Shown here piece after piece: positions 18,216 through 28,184 of a stretch of 36,451 nucleotides of DNA. Every line of letters begins with the position of its first letter. Position 1 is the first letter of the stretch. Source of the stretch: Aeromonas media (GTDB lineage Bacteria; Pseudomonadota; Gammaproteobacteria; Enterobacterales; Aeromonadaceae); assembly GCF_000819985.1 (NCBI RefSeq), contig NZ_CDBZ01000167.1, positions 1 to 36,451 on the forward strand, read 5' to 3'. Made by a program: the position numbers and the translations under genes. Under the pieces are notes generated by a model. That model searched no databases. It was not told the DNA's origin and saw only the letters and a list, made by a program, of their open reading frames with translations.

Positions 18216-18345
18216 TGTTATGGTTCTCGTTGTGATGGGCATGTCCACATGCCCTGCTGTTGGAAGCCTGAAAGACGATCGGCACATCCGTCCACTGCAC
18301 GTGACAGGGGCGGCCAGGCTAGTGCCGGGGCCGCCCCAGAGACGC
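18216..18345 (-). repeat. Gap between the two metalloprotease genes with two inverted repeats
   Basis: Two GC-rich inverted repeats occur on the minus strand: GGGGCGGCC / GGCCGCCCC (18307-18315 with 18328-18336), directly after the upstream gene's stop, and GGGCATG / CATGCCC (18237-18254), just before the M66 start. Neither is followed by a T-run, so they look like mRNA-stabilising or processing hairpins rather than terminators. Confidence 0.5.
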
Positions 18346-20112
18346 TTACCGACTCGGCGTCGTCCCCTCGCGCACCCCGGGATCCCCCGCTGCGATGCGG
18401 GCATTCAGGGTCTGGTGGATAGTCCGCCACTGGGATGCGAAGAAGATCCCCTCCTGACGACCGGCGGTCATGAGGTTGCTGTTGCGATAGGGATCCGTGT
18501 TACCCGTGTGCCATAGCCCCAGGTTATGGCCCAGCTCGTGGGACAGGGTCAGAGACTGACCCAGCTCGGTGGCGTTGCCTGGGCAGGCCGCGCGATAACC
18601 CGCCCGGGGGGGCGCGTCGTCCGGCCCTATCCCCATGGACGAACCGGCCCCGGAGCCGCTGCAGGCTCGCGCCGGATCCTTGTAACTGCGGATCACATAG
18701 AGGTTGGAGAAGACCTGTCCCCGGTTCGGGATCCAGCCCTCATCGAAGGGCGCCTCCCGCTCGGAGCGATCCGCCTCGTAGGATTCGCCGTCACCGTCCC
18801 GGTCCCACTCGTGCACCAGAACGCCGTTGTCGATCCAGCTGAGCTGGAGGTTGTAAGGGGCGTAGCGGCGAGTGATATCGCGCTGGATCAACACGCCATC
18901 GTCCCACAGATGGGTCTGGGTCTCCCCCGGATAGGCGATGTAGCTGTAAGAGAGGGTCACCGCCTTGGGGGCAGTGATGACGAGGCGCACGAGATCGACC
19001 CACTCGCCGTTGGCCAGGATCGCCAGGTTGGTCTCCCCGGCCTGCAGCCCGCTCAGCACCAGCCGATCTTCACCATCCCCCGGCTGGACCTGGAGTGTCG
19101 CCAGAGCCGGATCCGTGATGACATAGCTCAACGCCTGAGCTTCGGCCCCCGGTAACCTGCGGACATGGAGTACCTCCCCGCCGCCGGCGCTGCTCAACAA
19201 CTTTTCTTTGAGAGGGCGGCTCAGGCCGGGGTCGAACGCCAGCCGGTTGGCAGGATCCGGCAGTACCTGGGCATGAGGATAGAGTGCCTGCTCCTGCACC
19301 CCTTCGGCGCCAAGCCAGAACTGGCCCGCCTCATTACGCTTGAAACCCTGCCTGTCGCTACCGGCCAGATAGCGCAGGGTGAACTGGTAGTCCCGATCCG
19401 CCAGCACAGGGATGGGGGCACTGGGGGTGAAGGTGGTGCCACCGCTGAACGTCAGGGGACCGTCATAGAGCACCTCGCCACTGTCAGGATCCCTCAACAG
19501 GAGTGCGAACTGACGGTTGTTGCCACCCCAGTATCCCTCCTTCACCTGGAATGTGCGAATGGACAGCCTCTCTCCCAGCAGCGGCAGGCTGTCTCCATTG
19601 ATACGGAAGGGGCGGCTCAGCGCGTCGCCAACCACCATGAAGAGAGTGTCGTTGATGACGGGACCCTCATCCCAGAGCGTCCCCAGCACAAGCACCCTGG
19701 CGGGCAACTCGCGCGCTGGATCATAAATGGTCACCGGCAACGAGAAGGTGGTGGTGATGCTCCCCCACCCCTTGAAACCATCCTCCGCGGGCAGACCATC
19801 GTCCTTGACCTGGTACTGGGCCACATAGCTGCCCGGCACCTGGGTATTGACCGTGCTTTTCTGGCTGATGCGAGCCGTGAGATCGCCATCCTCGGCATCC
19901 CAGGCCGTCAGCAGGGGGGAAAAGGTCGCCCCCAGTGGCAGCATCTGGGCAAAATTGTTGACCAGCCCCTCCTGGCTGTAGATCTGGGGCGCGCTGTTGT
20001 CCTTGCGAAATGCCCCCGTGGTACTGCTCTGCTGGGCCATCGCCAACGGCGCAAGCAGCACCCAGCCGAGCAGGGGAACACTCGCCCGCAACAGGGTGTG
20101 ATGATTCTTCAT
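18346..20112 (-). CDS. Secreted zinc metalloprotease with Ig-like domain, family uncertain
   Basis: This 588-residue protein has a signal peptide (cleavage likely after AMA, about residue 26). An Ig-like DUF5011-type domain (about 55-130; TAWDAEDGDLTARI, GSYVAQYQVKD) comes first, then beta-rich modules and a C-terminal zincin domain with HELGHNLGLWH (525-535) and a likely met-turn, SNLMTAG. Cysteines near 480-508 may form a disulfide before the active site. It resembles M66 or reprolysin-like enzymes but I cannot place it firmly; the target is unknown. It lies between the chitinase and the M66 protease on the same strand, which suggests a role in degrading host or environmental glycoproteins. 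Confidence 0.8.
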   Translation of the reverse strand: MKNHHTLLRASVPLLGWVLLAPLAMAQQSSTTGAFRKDNSAPQIYSQEGLVNNFAQMLPLGATFSPLLTAWDAEDGDLTARISQKSTVNTQVPGSYVAQYQVKDDGLPAEDGFKGWGSITTTFSLPVTIYDPARELPARVLVLGTLWDEGPVINDTLFMVVGDALSRPFRINGDSLPLLGERLSIRTFQVKEGYWGGNNRQFALLLRDPDSGEVLYDGPLTFSGGTTFTPSAPIPVLADRDYQFTLRYLAGSDRQGFKRNEAGQFWLGAEGVQEQALYPHAQVLPDPANRLAFDPGLSRPLKEKLLSSAGGGEVLHVRRLPGAEAQALSYVITDPALATLQVQPGDGEDRLVLSGLQAGETNLAILANGEWVDLVRLVITAPKAVTLSYSYIAYPGETQTHLWDDGVLIQRDITRRYAPYNLQLSWIDNGVLVHEWDRDGDGESYEADRSEREAPFDEGWIPNRGQVFSNLYVIRSYKDPARACSGSGAGSSMGIGPDDAPPRAGYRAACPGNATELGQSLTLSHELGHNLGLWHTGNTDPYRNSNLMTAGRQEGIFFASQWRTIHQTLNARIAAGDPGVREGTTPSR

Positions 20113-20186
20113 GGGGTCTGTCCTTCATAGGGAATAAATGCTGAGGCATTCTTGTTGCGATTGCAGGGCCGTTGACCCTGTCAGTG

Positions 20187-20223
20187 AAAAAGGGTGAGAA
20201 GGGATGGGGCCAGGCCCCATCCC
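20187..20223 (-). terminator. Probable terminator of the chitinase gene
   Basis: On the minus strand a 10-bp stem (GGGATGGGGC / GCCCCATCCC, 20201-20223, 3-base loop) lies ten bases past the stop codon and is followed by TTCTCACCCTTTTT. The T-run starts nine bases after the stem, so it is imperfect. Confidence 0.55.
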
Positions 20224-20233
20224 GGATGGCTTG

Positions 20234-22843
<2,610 letters not shown>

Positions 22844-22867
22844 TTATTTCGTTATTGGAATTAACAA

Positions 22868-22898
22868 CGAAAAAGGCAACGCAACCTGACAGGTAACG
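22868..22898 (-). terminator. Candidate expression-platform terminator in the chitinase leader
   Basis: On the minus strand a short hairpin built on ACCT-GTC-AGGT with flanking pairs (22880-22898) is followed by TTGCCTTTTTCG, about 40 bases after the riboswitch and 37 bases before the chitinase ATG. The inverted repeat CCATGG-GCCAAG-CCATGG (about 22914-22931) lies between and could compete with or link to it. Whether ligand binding favours termination or read-through cannot be told. Confidence 0.45.
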
Positions 22899-22940
22899 CA
22901 GACATCATCGCAACCATGGCTTGGCCCATGGACGATACAA

Positions 22941-23028
22941 CCTGTGGTGGCCCCGCTATCCTAGGCACTTTGACCCTTAGACCGGAGGCTTTGCGTCCCG
23001 GACTTTCATCCGGTTTGCCTTTTTGCAC
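22941..23028 (-). promoter_or_regulatory. Cyclic di-GMP-I (GEMM) riboswitch upstream of the chitinase gene
   Basis: On the minus strand the leader shows the class I c-di-GMP aptamer elements in order: GGCAAACC, the P2 hairpin CCGGAU-GAAA-GUCCGG with a GAAA tetraloop, the near-invariant core GGGACGCAAAGCCUCCGG, the P3 arm CUAAGG...CCUAGG with its tetraloop receptor, and AUAGCGGGG. The outer UUGUG and CCACAG strands can close P1. The match to the Vibrio Vc2 aptamer is base-for-base over the core. It ends 110 bases before the chitinase start on the same strand, so it should control chiA in response to c-di-GMP. Confidence 0.95.
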
Positions 23029-23131
23029 AACTTGATTTGCGACAAAAATAATCGCCGAATGACTATAGGTGGGAGCAGGAAGGGATGCTACCTAGTAAAA
23101 ATGACAGCAAACAGGACTCACTTTTCGCAAT

Positions 23132-23182
23132 TGTTCGCGAACATGTCGGCAAGCTGGCGCCAACATCGGTGATGCTGGCGCC
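23132..23182. repeat. Palindrome and hairpin between chiA and the sensor kinase gene
   Basis: A perfect 12-bp palindrome TGTTCGCGAACA (23132-23143) lies upstream of the riboswitch, where a repressor or activator could bind. A 12-bp-stem inverted repeat GGCGCCAACATC / GATGCTGGCGCC (23156-23182) lies 50 bases past the kinase stop; without a T-run, it may be a processing or rho-related hairpin. Confidence 0.55.
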
Positions 23183-23232
23183 TGATGATCATTCATGAGC
23201 GAACCTATCAATGATTGATTGTGTGAAGCCTG

Positions 23233-26200
23233 TCACTGTATTGGCAACAGCAGGCTGTTCATCAATGCCCGCAGCTTGAGCGGCTTGACCGGTTTGCTGA
23301 CGTAGCCAAAGCCGTGATCGCGGATCTGCGTCTGCAGCTCGCTCTTGCGATCCGCGCTGATGATGATGCCGCCGATGCCATTGCCGTGGGCCAGCCGGAT
23401 CATGTGCAGCGCCTGCAGTCCCGTCTTGCCATCGTCCAGGTGATAATCCGACAGCACCAGTTGCGGCAGGAAGCCGTCGCCGATGAGGGATAGCGCCTGC
23501 TCCTGGTTCTGGGCGCAGCGCACCTCGCAACCCCAGCGCCCCAGCAGGGAGGCCATGGCGATGAGGATCTCCTCCTCGTTGTCGATGCAGAGCACACGGA
23601 TCCCCTCCAGCTGGCTGTCCCGCACCACGGGGGCCGCCACCTGGCTCGGCATCACGGGCCGGGTCGCGAGGTTGAGGGTGATGGCAAACACCGATCCCGC
23701 CCCCGGCCAGCTGCGCAGGGAGAGCTGGTGGCCCAGCACCTGGGAGATGCCGCGGGCGATGGCGAGCCCGAGGCCGAGCCCCTGCTCCCTCGCGGTGCGG
23801 GAGTGATCGAGGCGGGAGAATTCGTCAAAGATAGCCTCCTGCTTGTCCAGCGGGATGCCGGGGCCGTTGTCCCACACCTCGATGCGTACCTTGTCCCCCA
23901 GTCGACGGCAACCGAGCAGCACCCGACCACCGGGGTTGTAGCGAAACGCATTGGTGAGGAAGTTCTGCAGCACCCTCCGCAGCAGGCGCACGTCGCTGTA
24001 GACGGCGAGGCGGCTCTCCACCACGGAGAACTGGATCCCCCCCGCCTGGGCCAGCACCCCAAACTCGGCCTTGAGGTTGTCGAACATGTCGCGCAGGGCG
24101 AAATCGAGCTTCTTCGCCTTGAACTTGCCCGCCTCCAACCGTGAGATATCCAGCAGATCCGTGATGAGATCTTCGGTCGCCCCCAGGGCATCGTCGATGT
24201 GGCGGGCAATGCGGGCCGGCTCGTCTTCCGGCGGCAGCATCTCCAGCAGGGAGGAGGTAAACAGCTTAGCCGCGTTCAGCGGCTGGGTCAGATCGTGGCT
24301 CACCGCCGCCAGGAAACGGCTCTTGGAGTGGTTCGCCCGCTCCACCTGCTGGTTCACCAGCAGCAGTTGGCGGTTGAGCTCGGAGAGTTCATGGGTACGC
24401 TCGGCCACCCTGGCTTCCAGGTGCTCGTTCGCTTCGCGCAGCACCCGCTCCGCCGCCCGGAAGGGGGTGATGTCGGTGAAGGTCATCACGAAGCCCCCCG
24501 CCGGCATGGGATTGCCCTGCATCTCGATCACCCGGCCATCCGGCCGCTCCCGCGCCGAGACATGGGGGCTACCCCGCTTCATGAAGGCAACCCGCCGCGC
24601 CACCTGGGCCTCGATGTCTCCCGGGCCGCACAGCCCCTGCTGCGCGTTGTAGCGGATGATCTCCTCGATGGCGCGCCCCACCTGGATGAGCCCGTGCGGA
24701 TAGTGGAACAGCTCGATGTAGCGCCGGTTCCAGGCCACCAGCCTGAGTTCCCGGTCCACCACCGAGATCCCCTGCCCCATGTGCTCTATGGCCCCCTGCA
24801 GCAGGCCACGGTTGAAGCGAAACACGTCGGAGGCCTCGTCCACTATGGTGGCGATCTCCTCGAGCTGCATGTTGCGCCCCTGCAGGGCAGAGGCCAGCAC
24901 CAACCGGGCGGACGAAGTGCCAAACACCCCGGCCAGCAGCCGCTCGGTGTGGGCGATCAGATCGGCCGACGCCTGCATCTGGGGTGCCAGGGTGCCGCCC
25001 CGCTCGCCCGCGAAGCGGCCGAAGGCGCGCTTGACCCGGCTCGAGCCGACGAAGCGGGCCGCCAGCATCTCCAGCTCCTTGACCGAGACCCGCGCCTGAT
25101 AGAGCGCCGTGGTATCGCGGCTCGGCTTGCCGACGAAGTTGGCGGCCTGCAACCGCTCGCTCACCGCCGCCCGCGATAGCAGCGAACCCGCCACGTAACC
25201 TGCGAGGTTGAGCGAGAGGCTCAGGAAGATGCACCAGGCCCCCAGGCTCAGATCGCGAAAGGCGGGCCAGTCCGGCGGCGCCAGCAGCGCCTCCAGGGGC
25301 GAGCCCGCCAGCAGGCCGCTCTCGGCCAGCAGGGTCACGAACCAGAGGCTGACCCCGAGGGAGAGCCCGAGGTAGACCCCCTTGCGATTGCCGTGCCGCC
25401 AGTAGAGGCCGAGCAGCAGGGCCGGGGCGAACTGGGCCACGGCGCCGAACGACAGGTAGCCGATGCGCGACAGGCTGGTGAGATCCCCGAGCCAGAGATA
25501 GAGCACCCAGGCCGCCAGCAGGATCAGCAGTATGGCGCCCCGGCGCACCTGCAGCAGCAGCCGCATCAGCCGTTCATCCCGCCCCTGCTGCCAGAAGCGG
25601 CGCAGCAGCACCGGCAGCACCAGATCGTTGCTGACCATGATGGCCAGAGCGATGGTGCAGACGATCACCATGCCGGTGGCCGCCGAGGTGCCGCCGAGAA
25701 ACGCCAGCATCGCCATGCCGTCAAAGCCAAGGGACATGGGCAGGCTTATCACATAGGTGTCCGAGGCCATGTCGGCCCCGACCCACTGCTTGCCCGCCAG
25801 TGCCAGCGGCCAGATGAAGAGCCCCATCAGGAACAGGTAGAGCGGGAACAACCAGCGCGCCCAGTGAAGATCCTGGCCCTGGTTGTTCTCCACCACAGTC
25901 ACGTGGAACTGGCGCGGCAGGCAGATGACGGCGCACATGGCCACCAGGGTATAGATGGCGAGCTCCAGCAGGCTGCCCGGCGACACCGCCACCACCGCAT
26001 CGAGAAAGTCCCCGGCTACCAGGGTGCGGGCCTCGCTCGGCCTGGCAATGATGAGCCAGAGCGCGAAGCCCCCCACCGCCATGAAGGCGAGCAGCTTGAC
26101 TACGGACTCGAAGGCGATGGCTACCACCATGCCGCGATGGTGCTCGGTGGCGTCCAGGTTGCGGGTGCCGAACAGTATGCTGAACAGCGCCAGCAACAGG

Positions 26201-26694
26201 GCGACGCCGAGGGCCAGCTCGGCCGTGTTGCCCGTGGGCCCCGCCGGTACAGAGTTGGCCATCAACAGATCCAGCCCGGTGACGATGGCCTTGAGCTGCA
26301 GCACCAGGTAGGGAAGTATCCCCATGACGGCGATCAGGGTGATCACCATGGCCAAACGCTGGGACTTGCCATAGCGGGCGGCGATGAAGTCGGCGATGGA
26401 GGTGATGTGCTCGCGCTTGGCCACCAAGATGAGGCGGGCCAGCAGGCGCCAGCCAAACAGGAACACCAGCATGGGCCCCAGATAGATGGGCACCGGCGAC
26501 CAAGGGGATTCGCTGGCCTGGCCCACTGTGCCGAAGAAGGTCCAGGAGGTGCAATAGACCGCGAGCGACAGGCTGTAGAGCAGGGGTTGGCCCTTGAGGC
26601 GACGGCGCTTGCTCTTGTCAGCCACATAAGCGATGAGGAACAGCAAGCCCAGATAGGCGAGCGACAACCCGATCAGCAGCCATCCTTGGTGCAT
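23233..26694 (-). CDS. crbS: SLC5-fused hybrid sensor histidine kinase, CrbS/CbrA type
   Basis: This 1153-residue inner-membrane protein starts with a sodium/solute-symporter (SLC5) domain of about 13 helices (1-510), then a STAC-like helical region (about 560-650), a PAS domain (about 660-770; RELRLVAWNRRYIELF), a coiled coil, a HisKA domain with phospho-acceptor His800 (FLAAVSHDLTQPLNAAK), an HATPase domain (VEVWDNGPGIPLDK, GLGLGLAIA) and a C-terminal receiver (D1083 in LSDYHLDD). In Vibrio, CrbS with CrbR switches on acetyl-CoA synthetase for acetate use; in Pseudomonas, CbrA controls carbon and nitrogen use. No cognate LuxR-type regulator gene lies beside it here. GGGAAG precedes the ATG. 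It lies 82 bases behind the hcaT-like gene. Confidence 0.87.
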   Translation of the reverse strand: MHQGWLLIGLSLAYLGLLFLIAYVADKSKRRRLKGQPLLYSLSLAVYCTSWTFFGTVGQASESPWSPVPIYLGPMLVFLFGWRLLARLILVAKREHITSIADFIAARYGKSQRLAMVITLIAVMGILPYLVLQLKAIVTGLDLLMANSVPAGPTGNTAELALGVALLLALFSILFGTRNLDATEHHRGMVVAIAFESVVKLLAFMAVGGFALWLIIARPSEARTLVAGDFLDAVVAVSPGSLLELAIYTLVAMCAVICLPRQFHVTVVENNQGQDLHWARWLFPLYLFLMGLFIWPLALAGKQWVGADMASDTYVISLPMSLGFDGMAMLAFLGGTSAATGMVIVCTIALAIMVSNDLVLPVLLRRFWQQGRDERLMRLLLQVRRGAILLILLAAWVLYLWLGDLTSLSRIGYLSFGAVAQFAPALLLGLYWRHGNRKGVYLGLSLGVSLWFVTLLAESGLLAGSPLEALLAPPDWPAFRDLSLGAWCIFLSLSLNLAGYVAGSLLSRAAVSERLQAANFVGKPSRDTTALYQARVSVKELEMLAARFVGSSRVKRAFGRFAGERGGTLAPQMQASADLIAHTERLLAGVFGTSSARLVLASALQGRNMQLEEIATIVDEASDVFRFNRGLLQGAIEHMGQGISVVDRELRLVAWNRRYIELFHYPHGLIQVGRAIEEIIRYNAQQGLCGPGDIEAQVARRVAFMKRGSPHVSARERPDGRVIEMQGNPMPAGGFVMTFTDITPFRAAERVLREANEHLEARVAERTHELSELNRQLLLVNQQVERANHSKSRFLAAVSHDLTQPLNAAKLFTSSLLEMLPPEDEPARIARHIDDALGATEDLITDLLDISRLEAGKFKAKKLDFALRDMFDNLKAEFGVLAQAGGIQFSVVESRLAVYSDVRLLRRVLQNFLTNAFRYNPGGRVLLGCRRLGDKVRIEVWDNGPGIPLDKQEAIFDEFSRLDHSRTAREQGLGLGLAIARGISQVLGHQLSLRSWPGAGSVFAITLNLATRPVMPSQVAAPVVRDSQLEGIRVLCIDNEEEILIAMASLLGRWGCEVRCAQNQEQALSLIGDGFLPQLVLSDYHLDDGKTGLQALHMIRLAHGNGIGGIIISADRKSELQTQIRDHGFGYVSKPVKPLKLRALMNSLLLPIQ

Positions 26695-26776
26695 CTATAT
26701 TCTTCCCTTGTTCAGATGTGTTGAGCGCCGCGCCGGCTCAGCGTGCCGACGGGCAACCGTCATTGAGTGTGCCCGC

Positions 26777-27916
26777 TCAGGCGGCGCCCTCATGCTCCCC
26801 GCGCAGCCGCAGGACGAAGACCGGCAGCACCACCAGCACCATGATGAAGAAAATCCCCCCACCAAGCGGCTCGAACAGCACACCGCAGATCGCCATCAGG
26901 GCGGCCACCGTCATGCCAAGGCCGAGCGCCGCATAGAGCGCCTGGGTGGGGATCTGCTGCTCGGCGGGCAGTTGGCGGGTCATGAAGCGCACGGCGCCGA
27001 GGTGACTGATGCAGAAGGTGACCCCGTGCAACAGCTGACCCAGCACCAGCACCGCCAGCTCGGTAGAGGCGCCGAGCAACACCCAGCGCACCACGCAACC
27101 GACGGCCCCCACCAGAAACAGGGTCTGGGCCCCGAAGCGGTGAAAGAAGCGTTTGTCCGCGGCAAACATGGCGATCTCCGCCACCACCCCCAGGGCCCAC
27201 AGGTAGCCGATCAGGGTGCCGCTGTAGCCCGCCCCCTTCCAGTACATGGCGCTGAAGCCGTAGTAGGCGGCATGGCTGCCCTGCAACAGGGCGGTAATGA
27301 GCAGGAAGCGGCGCACCGGGGCTGACTTGAGGGTGACGAGCAGGGAGGCCCGGGCCCGCTCCCCCTTGAGCTCCTGGGGCACCGGCCGCAGCGGCAGCGC
27401 GCTCAGCGCCAGCATGGCCAGCAGTCCCGCCACCATGGTGTGCAGCACCCAGTCGCTGCCAAAGTTGCTCACCAGGGCGCCCACCAGGGTGGAGGCGACG
27501 ATAAAGGCGAAGGAGCCGCACAGCCGCACCTTGCCATAGTCGAGGTGCGTCTGCACCACCATGCGGGTGGCAAGCGCCTCCCCCATGGGCATCAGGGTCG
27601 GGTAGATGAAGTTCGCCACCAGGGTCAGCAGCACCAGCCACCAGAGGCTGTGGCTGAGGTAGAAGCCCAGAAACGCCAGCAGGCTCAGCAGGCAGAGCAG
27701 CCGGGTGACGGGCAGCAACTGACCTGCCCCCTTGACCCGCCCCATCACCATCAGGTTGCCGGCAAAACGGATGGCCATGCCGACCCCCAGCAACAAGCCT
27801 ATCTGCTCGGCGCTCACCCCTATGCCCTCGAGCCACAGGGACCAGAACGGCAGATAGGCGCCGTAGACGAAGTAGAAGGCGCCAAAGAACAGGGCTAACC
27901 AGGAGAAGGCGGGCAT
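26777..27916 (-). CDS. HcaT-like major facilitator superfamily transporter
   Basis: This 379-residue protein has about 12 membrane helices and begins AFSWLALFFGAFYFVYGAYLPF. The motifs G.YLPFW.LWLE.IG.S.EQIG and DYGKVRLCGSFAFI match the HcaT (3-phenylpropionate) / LacY-like branch, and the length equals E. coli HcaT. The substrate cannot be inferred; phenylpropionate genes are absent from the window. The frame extends to a TTG at 27946, but ATG 27916 fits the family start, although its ribosome site is weak. It is encoded upstream of, and in line with, the CrbS-like kinase gene. Confidence 0.8.
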   Translation of the reverse strand: MPAFSWLALFFGAFYFVYGAYLPFWSLWLEGIGVSAEQIGLLLGVGMAIRFAGNLMVMGRVKGAGQLLPVTRLLCLLSLLAFLGFYLSHSLWWLVLLTLVANFIYPTLMPMGEALATRMVVQTHLDYGKVRLCGSFAFIVASTLVGALVSNFGSDWVLHTMVAGLLAMLALSALPLRPVPQELKGERARASLLVTLKSAPVRRFLLITALLQGSHAAYYGFSAMYWKGAGYSGTLIGYLWALGVVAEIAMFAADKRFFHRFGAQTLFLVGAVGCVVRWVLLGASTELAVLVLGQLLHGVTFCISHLGAVRFMTRQLPAEQQIPTQALYAALGLGMTVAALMAICGVLFEPLGGGIFFIMVLVVLPVFVLRLRGEHEGAA

Positions 27917-28015
27917 AGGGGCTCGGCAGCGTGACAAGGGGCACAAATGATAACCGATTTTGGCGCAGGGATCCCCAGGGGCAAGGGCAGATAAAAACGA
28001 TGAATATCAATAAAG

Positions 28016-28107
28016 TTGAACCTTTGTCACATCCCTCTGTCTATCTGGATAACACCGCTTCCTGATGAGTGTTGCAATCCTTCTACCCGCCCCTGGCGGG
28101 TTTCTTT
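28016..28107 (+). ncRNA. Possible small RNA ending at an orphan terminator
   Basis: A plus-strand terminator (ACCCGCC / GGCGGGT stem, 28085-28101, then TTCTTTTTG) has no plus-strand gene before it. Just upstream, GGATAACAC ... GTGTT-GCA-ATCC (28047-28080) can fold into a two-part stem, and a TTGAAC / TCTATC pair (18-base spacer) near 28016-28045 could be a weak promoter. This is consistent with a short structured transcript, but no known RNA family was recognised. Confidence 0.3.
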
Positions 28108-28142
28108 TTGGGGCCAACTCAGGCCGGCCCGCCAGAAACAGA

Positions 28143-28164
28143 GAAGGGGCCCTGGGGCCCCTTC
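28143..28164 (-). terminator. Terminator of the heme receptor gene
   Basis: A 10-bp GC-rich stem (GAAGGGGCCC / GGGCCCCTTC, 2-base gap, so 9 bp in practice) starts about 20 bases past the receptor stop on the minus strand, followed by TCTGTTTCTGG. The U-tract is weak. Confidence 0.6.
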
Positions 28165-28184
28165 ATCATCGTCATGGACGAATA

